A DNA stretch of 64,000 bases, from contig JAKOGH010000768.1 in the NCBI GenBank assembly GCA_024811115.1, positions 1 to 64,000 of the forward strand, written 5' to 3'. Source of the DNA: Terana coerulea. Taxonomy: Eukaryota > Basidiomycota > Agaricomycetes > Polyporales > Phanerochaetaceae. Made by a program: the position numbers and the translations under genes. Under the pieces are notes generated by a model. It searched no databases. It saw only the letters and a list, made by a program, of their open reading frames with translations, and was not told the origin of the DNA. Positions within the stretch are counted from its first letter, which is position 1. Every line of letters starts with the position of its first letter. Shown here piece after piece: positions 11,930 through 24,339 of this stretch.

Positions 11930-11937
11930 TATAAAAG
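11930..11937 (+). promoter_or_regulatory. TATA box of the lignin peroxidase gene
   Basis: TATAAAAG lies 74 bp upstream of the peroxidase ATG, at a spacing typical of highly expressed peroxidase genes of white-rot fungi. Transcription probably starts about 30 bp downstream. Confidence 0.75.
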
Positions 11938-11958
11938 ATAGGGCCGACAGCCCTGTAG

Positions 11959-13468
<1,510 letters not shown>

Positions 13469-13624
13469 ACGTCTCGCGGACTGCCACGGTTTGGCTCGGT
13501 CTGGTGCCTTGGTGCTTGGTGATTATGTACTACCTGGTGTTGGATATCTCTCGCATTGCTGGCTTTGTATATCTACTATGTACCTTTACGCTGCCGAATA
13601 CAGTGACTCTTCACTTAGATTGTT

Positions 13625-14120
13625 TTGCGATGTGCCTTCTTCACCGTCCTCGAGGACATTCAGGCCAACATTTTCGCTGGTGGCCGATGCAACGCTGAGG
13701 CACACGAGGCTCTCCGACTTGTGCTTCACGATGCCCATCGCCTGCTCCCCCGCCCTAGTAAGGCCGCACACCCGCACAGACAACCAGCAGAAGCGGACGG
13801 ACGACTTCCAATTCATCTTCACTGCACTGACCCAGCTCGGCCACGACCCGAACGCGATGGTCGAGTGCTCCGAGGTCGTCCCCGCGCCCAAGCCAGCCAA
13901 CTCCGGGCCCGCGCATTTCCCCGCCGGCAAGACGCACGCGGACGTCGAGCAGGCCTGCCCCTCGACGCCCTTCTCCCGTCGCTCGCCACCGCCCCGGCCC
14001 CGCTACTGGCGCTCCTCGCGTGTAAGTCCTAACCTATCTCTTATGCAACGCTATCTGTCGCATGTATCATTGGTTTTGTATTTACGCTGTACTTTGTCCT
14101 TGCATGAATAGAGCCCCTGT
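13625..14120 (+). pseudogene. internally deleted lignin peroxidase relic (tandem duplicate)
   Basis: Sequence from about 13630 matches exon 2 of the neighbouring peroxidase ([24 protein letters not shown], then LHD instead of FHD). At about 13756 it jumps straight into sequence equivalent to intron 4 and exon 5 of the parent ([24 protein letters not shown]). Exon 3, exon 4 and their introns are missing, which removes the proximal heme histidine and the catalytic tryptophan. Exons 5 and 6 are fused with no intron, although the parent has one at 13262-13317. A splice-like GTAAGT near 14021 and AG near 14112 resemble the parent's last intron. No start or signal peptide is visible. It cannot make an active peroxidase. 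Confidence 0.88.
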
Positions 14121-14197
14121 TGTGCACGCGCGTTTTAGTTGGAAGACGGTCCCTTCCAAGCTCCTTGCTGCAGAATGAATACATAGGGAAGTGTCGA

Positions 14198-17100
14198 TCA
14201 ATTGACAAGCAGCCAGCCGAGGAACCGCCGCCGCTTGTCCTCGTACGCCGGGTCGCGCTGCAGGTCCTCGTCGACGTTGCCCCGCGAGAAGTCCATCTCC
14301 TCGAGCTTCACCATCTTCGTCTGGTGGATCAGCTTGTAGCCAAACGTCAACAGGATGAAGAACGGCTGGCGGCACAATCGTCAGCCAGTGGGTCAGTTGG
14401 AGGGGTGCGGGGTGAGGGTGGGGGACAGACGCACGATGGGGATGTACGACGAGAGGAACGTGGAGACGGCGTTGCCGAGGTGCTCGTCCGGCCCGTAATT
14501 CGGCAGCGGCTCGCCGGGGACGTCGGCTGGGGGCGGGGGGCGAGCAAGGACAGACAACACGGTGAGCGATGTCGCACTGCTCGGATGAAGCGCGGCGCTC
14601 ACCGATGCGCCACCCGCTGTGCACGAACACGGCCCAGCCGTTCGTGAAGAGGATGAGCATGCAGATGCTGAACGCCCAGTACGCGAGCTGTGCGCGCCCC
14701 ATCCGTCAGCGGCGCGTCCGCGCGAAGACGTCAAGCCGCACAGGGGAAAGCGCAGACGTACGTAGGGCTGCCCGCGGTGCCGGTGCACCTTGATCTTCGC
14801 GATCTGCGCGAGAACGCGCCGGCTCGCGCGGATCTTGTCCGCGTCGGGGTGGTGCTCGACGTCGACCTCCGGGCGCGCGTTCGCGCGGTGTTTCTTCTCC
14901 GCGTACGCCGTGCCCTGGTGCCACCTGCACATATACGTGCAGGCCGTGCCGTCAGTGGGATACTCCATGGGAGGGGAAGCCGCACCGGATATATGTGAAC
15001 AGCATGCCCGGCCCAGGACTGCAGCGACGCGATGCTCGCGACCGCGACCGAGCCACGTGAACGCCTAAAACATTCCTTCGGTCACCCCCCGCACCACCGG
15101 ACACATCGCCAGCACTCACCGCCTGCGGCCCGCCGCCCGCCGAACTGCTCAAGAACGCCAGCAGCCCGACGGACGCCGAGCCGAGCACCGCATACAGCGG
15201 GAGCACGAACCACGGCTGCTTCCGCGCGCCCTCGCCGCCCGCCTCCGCGTCGCCGCCGGGCACGTCCGCGTCGCTGGCGGCGGCGGTCACGTCCTCGGAG
15301 GAGGCGCTCACAGGCGTGATCGTGACGGAGATGTGCTCGGACGACGCGTCGCCGCGCAGCGGCTTGTCGGGCGCGGGCTTCGCGTTGTCGCGCGGGACGT
15401 TGCCGTCGGCGGCGTCGGCGTCAGAGTCCCCCGCGTGCTCGATGTGGATGATCGGCGCGTCCTTGTCCCCTTCGTCCCCCGCCAAGTCGTCCCCGTCCGC
15501 ACGCCCCTCATCCCCAGGCGCGTTCCCGTCCGCCTCTGGCTCAAGATCCGACGCATCCGCGTCTGCGTCTGCGTCTGCATCCTCGCCGGCGGGGCGCCGC
15601 GGGTAGCGGAAGAGCGACGCGAAGACCTGCGGGGCGCGTGCTGGCAGCGCGCGAGGAAGAAGAGGAAGCGGCTGCTGATGTACACGTCCGACGCCGCCGC
15701 GGACCACGCGGAGAGCAGCACCGCCGCGTTCACGACGTGCGACAGCTACACGCCCCACACGCCCCCACACACCCCATCACAATTCTCAGTCAGTCAGCCA
15801 GTCGACGGCGCCACGGACGGCGACGGTGAGCAGATATGGACGCACCCATTTGAGGTTCGCGGTGTTGAACGCGATGACGAAGGGCGACTGGTAGGCCGTG
15901 CCCTGGTTCTGCGCCTTGGTCAGGTTCGGGTCGTTGCTCGGCACGAGCAGCCCGGCGGAGAAGATGCCGCCGAGGTAGAACAACGTTCTGCGCGGCCCCC
16001 TCCCCGCGTCAGCAGTGCACGCATACTCCCAGAAACAAAACATCAACACGGACATGCGGATCCAGACACGCCGCAGCGCCCGCGGCACGTTCTACCACCC
16101 CCGTTCAATGATGAGCACAAGTATTCTGCCGTGATGGATAGAAGAACCCACCCGAGTCGCGTCGATGACTTCGCCGGCGGCCTACAAGCGGGTGAGACGG
16201 GACGGGACGACACACTGACACACGGCGCGGGGGCACTCACGATCCCGGGCACCTCCGAGCCGAAGAACGAGAAGGACGCCTGCATGAGCACCGCGAGGAA
16301 GCCCAGGAACCGGCCGCGCGCGCCGTGGATGCCCAGGTAGCTCGTCGCAAACGGCCCGGGCGTGCCCCAGTTGCGGAAGAGCAGCGGCCTGGCCAGTGGG
16401 TGTCCGTGAGCACAGCGGCACAAGTGGGATACACGGACACGCACCCTTGCCAGCTCGCACCGAGGTCGATGATCAGGCTCACGAGCACTGCGCGCCGTCA
16501 GTCCACGGCCGCGCCCGCGAACGGCGCAGAGGGGCGCACGCACCGATGATGACGATCGTCAGGACCTTGATGCCGGAGAACCAGAACTCGAACTCGCCGT
16601 ACACGCGCGAGGGAGAAGCAGTTGATGAACGTCACGAGCGCGAGCTGGCAGCAAACGTCAGCGGCGGGGCGCGGTGGCGGGACGGCGCGGGGCGTACGAA
16701 GGTGCCGCAGAGCGCGGCGACGCTGTAGCGGGGGTACGGTCAGTCAGCAGCGCTACGAGTGCCGTCGGTGGGCGACCACGTACGGGACTTGGTGACGGAC
16801 GTCCCAAAAGCCGACGACGACGGCGGCGGCAGTGATCTCGGTCGCTGGCGACATGTGAGATAGGCGACGAGCGGCCGCAAACAGCGCACGCACGAATGGT
16901 GACGCTCCAATTGTACTGCAAACGCGTGGTGTGGTGAACATCTGTCGTTGTACAACCGAGCGTAGCACTCACCCACGCAGCCCATCCGAGCGAGAACCCG
17001 AGCGCGGGGTCGACATAGAGGTCCGCCAGCCCCACAATCCCACCTACATTCGGGCTGCAAACCTTCAGCGGGCGGCGGCGCCCATCTCGCATTGACCATC

Positions 17101-17863
17101 CCGCACTCACAGAAACGCAATCATCTCCCCGATGGAGACGCACAGGCAGTAGACGACGGTGCCGATGATGAAGTAGCCCAGCAGCGCGCCGACGGGCCCG
17201 CCGTAGTACAGCGCGTCCTGCGGGGCGGGTCAAGCGGGTGGGTCAGCTTCCGGAGACCTGAGATGGCGATGATGCCTCCTCCGCGCGCACGTACCGCCGA
17301 GCCCAGAAACAGACCGGTCCCGATCACGCCGCCTACAACGTATCCGTGTCAGTCGCCGTCGCACCCCAACACAACAAAGGGAGCTCAAAGCAGGGCTTGT
17401 CAGGCTGTTGCAAGGTTGCTGCAGGCGCTTGTCGCAGGACAGCGGAAAGTGCCACGCAATCCTGTACCCTGCAACAGGCTGAACAAAGTCCGCCGTGAAC
17501 TCCCCCTGCCGCAGCAGGCCCCGAATACGCACCGATGGAGATCATGCCGACTGCGCCCACCGTATACGTCAGTCATATGCACAGAACCGTCAGAGACACG
17601 CAGGCGACGCACTGTGTCGGCGCGAGAGCTGGGGCGGCAGGTCCGTCTTGATGCGCTCCCAGCGCTGCTGCACCTCCATGATGCGGCGCAGCTGCCCCGC
17701 GGGCGCGGCGGGCCCGCCCTCGTGCCGCGCGCGGCTTGAACTGCACGCGCTGGCGCAGCGAGCCCGTCGCGGTCGGGCGGTTTCTGAGCGTCGGCGCCGT
17801 CCCGCTGCTGTACGGGACGGCGCGGTTGGCGAAGTGCGGACTCTGGGGCTCGGCGTGCATCAT
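14198..17863 (-). CDS. amino-acid permease (YAT family), block I copy
   Basis: A plasma-membrane amino-acid/proton symporter of the yeast amino-acid transporter (YAT) type. The start is MMHAEPQSPHF at 17863. The cytosolic N-tail contains GQLRRIMEVQQRWERIKTDL, shared with the block II copy. Family segments follow through many short exons: IGTGLFLGSA, GALLGYFIIGTVVYCLCVS (TM2), LADLYVDPALGFSLGWAAW, YNWSV, SFSFFGSEVPGI, GEVIDATR, NVPRALRRVWIRM. A long acidic loop (about 15,290-15,600) is described in the findings. The end is RRRFLGWLLVN then stop at 14198-14200. A frame change is needed near 17723-17735, between FK and EGGPAAPAGQ, in a GC-rich CGCGCG stretch. The gene is divergent from the membrane-protein gene at 19226. 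The substrate cannot be told from sequence. The whole block is very GC-rich, which creates many false open frames. Confidence 0.87.
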
Positions 17864-19225
17864 ATTGTGTTGCTGGAGTAAGGTGCAGAGTGAGCGAGAG
17901 GGGTGGCGGTGGAGAAAGCAGAGAGCAGAGTTCCTGTCCTCTCGCACAAAGGTCGTATTCGTGGCACACACAATGCGGAAGAAGGGGAGTCGCTCACCGG
18001 GAGGTCCTAGTCCTGATAGAAAGTCAAGGACGACGAGGCTGTACGCGAGCTGCGCCTCGGTCGCAGCACTAGTCACCTTCCGCACGTCAAATACACAGAA
18101 GACCAAGGACAGAATGCTAATACGCGTTGAGTTTGATGCCTGCGCTAGAGCCTAGCAGCAGCGCCCACTTTGACGGTATGATAGAGGAAGAAGATCTGAG
18201 ATACGTGCTGTGAGCAAGCTTTCACCCCCGCTGTGCAAGGTATGTAGTATCTTCCACAGCCTTGCCAATGGACGAAAGCACCTGTTATCGCAGAGCGTGC
18301 ACCGCCCGCCTGGAGGCAGCCCCGTCACCGGGTCCGTGAATCCCTGCCAAGCTCTCGCCGTTGATTGGCTTTGTTGCGCCACATGGCAGCCCTCCGTCCA
18401 CCCCAGACGCTCATCTCCGCCTGCGCGAGATGTTCGTTGCTCGCCCGCGAATGATAGATCTTATACAATGTGTTTCTGTGTGGTTGCGTGTGCGACGACG
18501 TTGGTGGTCGTGCAGTCGCGGCGTGAAATGCTGGCGGCGGACCTGGGAGCTTTGGGCGACCGCAGCGCTGTCGGCGGCGGAGCTGCTCCTCGCGGAGTTT
18601 GAGCATGGCGTCTATCGTGAATCCCAACAGTGCGAGCTCCCACCGCTGCCCCCGTCGTGATCGCAGCTGTCTCGCTATGACCGAGTCTAGAGTCGCCTCG
18701 TTGGTGGTACGTATGACGCGACGGTGCGGTACTTGGGCTAACGTGTCGTTGCACTGCATAGGAAGTACCCAAGCCAGAGGCAGAGCTATGTACACTCCGC
18801 AAGAACATTCCTTATCTGTGGCGGTATGACCCGCGAAGGGCTGTAGGTACGCTGCACAGCGTCCGCACTCCGCATCTTTGAGTTTGATCCGGCTCGAAGG
18901 TTTGGCAGGGCACGCATGTGCCTGAAGAGATGCACGGTGTTCGATGCCGGCGTTGGCGGGGACGGACGGTGCAAAGCAAAGCACAAGCATAGCGACGCGA
19001 GCACCATGATGCATGATGCCCCCACGACCGCTTTCGGCGGCCCAGTACGTGTCCCGCACCGCCACCGCTGGAGAAGGTGCGTCCCCTCCCCGCGCGACGC
19101 GCACAGCGTCCTCCGCTCGCTTTATCTTCCACACCCCGTGCCCCGCCGGGCTTCTGAGCTCCTTTCCTGCTTCTTGGTGTGTGCGCAGAGGCCCGACGAC
19201 GACCCTCCATGCCCGCTCGCAGTCG
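17864..19225. promoter_or_regulatory. shared upstream region between divergent permease and membrane-protein genes (block I)
   Basis: About 1.36 kb separates the two starts, so both promoters lie here. Open frames exist on both strands, including a 353-codon minus frame (18325-19386) and a plus frame with plausible splice sites around 18603-18845. They overlap each other and none carries a family motif or matches block II, so I do not call a gene. One of them could still be a small real gene. Confidence 0.5.
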
Positions 19226-21101
19226 ATGAACTGCCCCGCACCCCTTCCCAACACGACGATACCCGCCGGCTTGCGCACCGTCCTCGACCTCGGCGCCCTC
19301 TCGCAGGCGCTGACCTGCGGCAGTGTAGGCGGCCTCGACATCACGACGTGCACCGCGATATGCCCGAACCAGGATCTGGCGGGCATCGGCGTGCGCGTCG
19401 CGTTCTACATCCAGAGCTTTCTCACTGGTGCGTGTTGGAGTACCCCCGCCCCGTCCGCCGGCACAGCTGCTAATCGCGATGAATGTCAAGCTTTACTTGT
19501 CATATTTTCCCCGTCAGACTCGGTGCCGACGGCGTGGGCGGGCACGTTGCTCACCGCGGCCGTCGTGGTCGCCGCCTTTGTCCAGAAGGCGCAGGGTAAC
19601 CTGACCTTGCACCACGCGACACTCGTCCTAAAGTGCGTCGCTCACCACGGCACCACCAAACAACCCACTGACCGATACCGCTACGACAGCTTCGCGACCC
19701 TGTCCTGCATCAGCTCGCTCGCCGTCGCGCCGATGCTGCCCATCTGGCGGCTGACGCCGAGCGAGTACTACGAGCGGGAGCGGCGGCGGCAGGCCCTCTT
19801 GCACGACCGCGACGACGCCGCGCTGATCTCGGGCGCGGACGTCTACACGAATGTGCAGAAGCACCATATCAAGAAGGCGCAGACCCGGGAGCGCATCATC
19901 CTCTCGCTCGCGCTTCTCCTCCAGGTGAGTCCGCCCGCACCACCGACCCGCCCATCCGCTCTGCAGACCCACGCCGTCCCCGCCAGGTCGCCCTCCAATG
20001 GGCCTGGGCCATCTACCTCTTCGTCTCGCCCGCATACAGCCAGCCGTACTGCTCCGGCCGCACCATCCTCGTCATGTTCCTCCACTCGTTCACGACGGAG
20101 GAGATCAACAGCATCGACGTCCACGGCGCCCGCTTCTTCGTCTGGCCGCTCTGGCTGCTCTTCTGCCTCGGCGCGACGCTCGCGCTCACCGTCGCGCTCG
20201 CGGTCAGCAGCCCGTACCGCACCCAGCCCGCGCTCTCCAGCGGCTTCACGCGCGCGCAGAGCACGGGCGGGGCGGCGACCGCCGCGCGCACGCCCGTCGG
20301 CGTCGCGTGGCGCAACCTCGCGCGCGAGGGCCTGCGTGGGTGGCGCGCGACCGCGCGCAGCGTCGCGTTCTGGGGCAACCTCGCCGCGCTCGCGCTCTGG
20401 GCCCTCTTCGTCGCCGGTGAGTTCCATTCCGCGCGTCTCCCTGCGCACACACACACCCGCTCACTGCGCGCGCCGTCGTCAGCGTCCGAGCTCCAGAAGC
20501 AGCGCAACTGCATCTTCCCCGGCGAGGACGACTTCGGCGGGCTCGGCCAGGTGCGTCGTCCCTCCCTCCCTCCCTCTCCTCTCCCGACTGGCTTCAGTGG
20601 CTAACAGCATCGGTGGTGTGAATGTTGCAGATCACGGCCGTCTTCGTCGCGCTCGCCCCGCTCTGGTCCCTCGCCGCCGCGCTGTACAAGTACCCCGCGC
20701 TCCGGCGCAAGCAGCAGCGCCGCCTCGCGCGCGGGCGCGGGCGCCCCGACGGCCGCGGCAGCGGCGCGGGCAGCCGCGTGAGCAGCCGCCGGCAGTCCGC
20801 GCACCCGCCGCCGGCCTCCCCGTCCCCGCCGCCGTCCCAGCCGCGTTCTGCACCCGCGCCGCCACGCACGCCGCCGCCGCGCCTCGTGCGCCGCCGTGGG
20901 CACGTTGCCCTGCCGAGCGACGCGTCGAGCGGCGGGAGCGCACGAGTACGAGATGGACGCGCTCGGCGCGGGCGCCCGCCGCCGCCCGGCGCGTACCTCG
21001 CGCTGCCGACGGCGCCCGAATCTACGCACGCGGAGACGGAGACGGCGCGGTGGGTGCAGGCGACGGCGCGGCCGCGCGGGCCGCGGCCGAGCAGGAGCTA
21101 G
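19226..21101 (+). CDS. polytopic membrane protein of unknown function (about 7 TM), block I copy
   Basis: I do not recognise a named family. The start MNCPAPLPNTTIPAG at 19226 opens a Cys-containing N-terminal segment ending QDLAGIGVRVAFYIQSFL. Seven hydrophobic stretches follow: VRVAFYIQSFL; AWAGTLLTAAVVVAAF; the segment around ATLSCISSLAVAPMLP; LSLALLLQ joined by splicing to VALQWAWAIYLF; FFVWPLWLLFCLGATLALTV; FWGNLAALALWALFV; and ITAVFVALAPLWSLAAALYK. Conserved loop motifs are PSEYY, YTNVQKHHIKK and EEINSIDVHG. The C-terminal tail is long, basic and Pro/Ser-rich, probably cytosolic and disordered. Small introns follow SFLTG, LVL, LLLQ, LFVA and GLGQ. The stop at 21101 depends on the frame chosen in the very GC-rich tail; another frame reaches 21184. 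The block II copy has the same layout. Confidence 0.75.
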
Positions 21102-21721
21102 CAGGAGTCGGTAGGCTGGGGTGGGACGACGGGGGATGTGTTTTCGTTCGGGTGTTTGTCCTGGGTGTGGCGTCGTGGTGCTAGTATGTTTGTATAATTA
21201 CAGTGGGTGTACTTGTGGTAGTTTGTATTCTACATGGACTGTGATGCGCGGCACACGGAGCGAGGTGACTCCAGACTCGGTCGTAGCCAGACTCAAGCGG
21301 GACAGCTGCTGCCAGCATGACGGTGGTAGTGGTGTGTGGTAACGCGGCGGGACAGCTCTGCTTCTTACCTGCCGGGCACCTTGGACTTAGAGTGCTCTGC
21401 GAGGCTGCCGTTCCGTGAATCGCCACCAATCCATACATCGCTACAACACGATACACATATGTACATGCGGTACGTTAACCCAAATGAAACCAAGTCGCGA
21501 TACAAGAAGACCCTAAGACTAGACATACGGGGTATACAACGGAGAATACTAGCAATACAGGGGGGATGTGGGGTGACTACGGTACGGACTACTGTACGGT
21601 ACGGTAAAGGAATAGATAATGACACGATTGGATACGCCAGAGGGAACCTGAGAGGGAATTTGCACATATGCTGCTATGCTGTGCGAGCGACGCCGTTCAG
21701 TCCATCGAAAACGAAGCGCAT
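21102..21721. other. intergenic region, nothing recognised
   Basis: About 0.6 kb between the 3' ends of the convergent membrane-protein and kinase genes. It holds short direct repeats of GTACGGTA and ACTACGGTACGGACTACTGTACGGTA around 21579-21607 but no gene or motif that I can name. Confidence 0.5.
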
Positions 21722-23988
21722 TCACGAGCCGCGGAACCGATGCCCGTGCCCGCCGTCGTACATATCGAACCCGACGCTCCGGCTGCGCAACGACGCCGTC
21801 TGGCTGCCCACCGAGCCCGGCGTCGCCGGCGCGCCGCGCGGCGTCTTGAAGCTCTGCGCCGACCACGGCAGCGACAGCAGCGAGTGCGGCGGCACGCTCT
21901 CCGCGCGCTGTCCGCGCGGGCGCGTCCCGGCTCCACGCCCGCCCGCCGCGGCGCGACGCCTGGGACGTGCTGCGCGCGTCGGGGCTGACCGCCCACCGCG
22001 CGTGCGGCGGCACGTCGTCCTCGGGGATGTCGTCGGTGGCGCCCAGCCGGTGCGGCGCAGCAGGGCTGGCGACCTCCGCGTTGCGCGAGGCTTTGCGGCC
22101 GCGCGACGCGAGGGCACTGGCAACCTCGATGGGGGTCAACGGCGTGTCGGGCGGACTTCTGGAGCGAGACAGCGAGAGCGCGTCGCGTTCCGCGTGAGAG
22201 GCTGCGTCCCGTCCACGGTCGTCGGTGGATACAGCGTATTGCGGAGAGTCAAGAGAGGACAGACAGGTGCCCTCCGAAGACGAAGTCGAGATGCTCCGTA
22301 AAATCGATGAATGCAGCCCGGAGAGCGACGGCTCAGTCGGGTCGTGATGTTGTACAGGGAAATGCTGGCTGTTTTGGTACGGATGGAATGCTGAGAGCCG
22401 CGACCGGCTGCGTCCTGAGCGAGAGCGACTGGCCGACCGGTTCATCGCAGGCGACAGCGGCTCGAGATCGTCCGCCACAGCGTGCTCGGAGATGATGGTA
22501 TGGCGGGACTCTGACCGCGAGCGCATGGGCGGCAACATGTCTGACGGGCACGGTGCCTCATCGCCAGCGTCGCCCCAGCCAATGCCCCAAGCGACTTCGT
22601 CGACCATCTCGATGGTCCAGCGATCTTCCACCGACCGCTCCAGGCAGCCGTTCAAGACTTGCTCAGCGCCGCGCCCGACGCCGGTGGGCATCTCAAAATT
22701 GCCTGTATAACGGAATAAGCGTGTGTCAATGTGTCTCTGGTACCGAAAATTCCATCACTAACCGGCCAGGATTTTCATCTGTAGGCGAGGTTCAAATGAA
22801 TCGACGAACGGCAGACGGCCGGTCAGGAGGACATAGAGCATGATGCCTAACGCCCAGATGTCCTGCGGTGGGCTCGCGCGTCGTGGTGAGCTGGGAGGTA
22901 AGAGGAGTTCAGGTGCAGCGTACGGAAGTGATCCCGGCTGGCAGAGCTGCTTCTGCGCAGGGTTCGATGCGGGAAGGGGACTCGAGTTGCGGTGTCGCGG
23001 CCCACTGCGATGTTGCAGCAGGGACAGTTGGGCGGGCAGGGCGGTTTGTCTGCTGCGCGAACGCTTCTGCCTCACCGACTGCGTGTGATGAATGGAGCGC
23101 GAGCGGTCTGCGCGCGAGACGGGGGGCTCTTCGTCGTCGGCGTCACATTCGCCGGATTTCTTTGCCATTCCAAAGTCGCCGATTCTACAGACACCCATGT
23201 CGTCTACCAGGACATTCTCCAACTTCAAGTCCCTATGTACGAAGCCCGCCACCTCGTGCATGTACCGCACCCCCTTGACCACCTGCCGGTACATCCTGCC
23301 GACCTCGTCCTGCGGGAGCGCAGGATGGCCGTCCCGCTTGAGGATGTCAAACAGGCTGCCGGCGGGGCAATACAGCGTGACAAAAAAAGTCTGCGTAGGG
23401 TGTGTGAGACGACGTGAAGAGAGGGAGGATATGTTCGTGACTCAGCGCGGCCCACACGGCGGCTTCGTGGTCGAGCGCAGCACGCGCCCGCTGCGGATTC
23501 TCTTGCTTGTCGAGATCCGTGCGGCGGATGATTTGACGGCGACAATGTCGCCCTGGAACGACGACGCGCGGCGGACGACGGAGAAGCCACCTTGCCCAAT
23601 GACGGGCCCCAGCATGTAGCCAGCTACTTCTTCGCCTTCTTCATCTGGAAGAGGAGCCAAGGATGTGGAAGGACTGAACGCAGAGAGGAACATGGCCGCA
23701 GGCGAAGCAGACATGTCCGTCTCGGCAAGGTCGCTCTGGGAGACTGGAGAGCTGAAGAACGGGTCCAGGAAAGGTGCTGGGGCTGAGGCTGCTTGAAAGT
23801 CGTCGTCCGCAGCTATAAGCTGCTGTGATAGCATTCTGTCCGCATCTTGACCCAAGTCCTCTGCGAAACCACAGCCTCAAGTCATCTGCTCCGCCCCGAG
23901 TGAAAATAGCGGGAAGTCGAGGTCGTTCATCTGGTTCCAAAGAAAAACTGCGGTACGATGAATCTTGAGCGTATGGTTGTGTTTGCAT
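21722..23988 (-). CDS. serine/threonine protein kinase with long Ser/Arg-rich tail
   Basis: The kinase motifs are in order: glycine loop GQGGFSVVRRA; VAVK, the ATP-binding lysine; HRDLKLENVLVD, the catalytic loop; GDFGMAK; YAAPELL; and DIWALGIMLYVLLTGRLPF. The substrate-specific group is not clear; a CAMK-like kinase is most likely. Between DFG and APE there are about 85 residues, far more than usual, many of them Ser, Arg, Pro and Gln. The C-terminal region holds SRSRSGRSRSRLSAF and SLSRSRSPPDTPLTP, and ends near GGHGHRFRGS (stop 21722-21724). The first ATG (MQTQPYAQDSSYRSF) is at 23988, with a frame change near 23874; a start at 23855 is an alternative. Single-base breaks sit in an A run at 23532-23534 (just after the catalytic lysine) and in the A7 run at 23382-23388. 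A further frame change is needed in the GC-rich tail near 21,950. Confidence 0.85.
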
Positions 23989-24339
23989 TCAACGAACTGG
24001 GCGTGTTGCAAAGTCAGAAGGAGGGGTTCAGCGGAAGGGTAGAGCGGTAGAGGTCAGGGTAAGGAGTGGGGTGAGGGAAAGAGCGGAATAAGTCACGGAG
24101 CCCGGAGCCGGAGGAGGATTTCATTAGCGGAGTTTCTATTTGTTGTGATTACTCCCCTGTAGCTTAACATTACACATCTTAACCTTGATGCGTTCCCACG
24201 GTCAATATCCTCGAGACCAGACACAGAGACCTAACCACTTAGCATATCCTTCTGCTTCACTCTCGCGTTCTCATCGAAATAAACAACATCTCAGCTCAAC
24301 AGCGACAAAGGAAGGTTGCTAGAAGCTCACTAGCCCGAG

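Noticed and set aside
15333..16340. 335-codon plus-strand frame inside the block I permease
   Set aside because: It is antisense to clear permease exons and arises from the GC-rich composition.
18325..19386. 353-codon open frame on the minus strand between the block I genes
   Set aside because: It overlaps the start of the 7-TM gene and competing frames on both strands, lies in GC-rich DNA where stops are rare, has no motif and no block II counterpart.
19843..20513. Long minus-strand frames inside the block I 7-TM gene
   Set aside because: Antisense to conserved membrane segments shared with block II; Arg/Ala-rich translations typical of GC-rich shadows.
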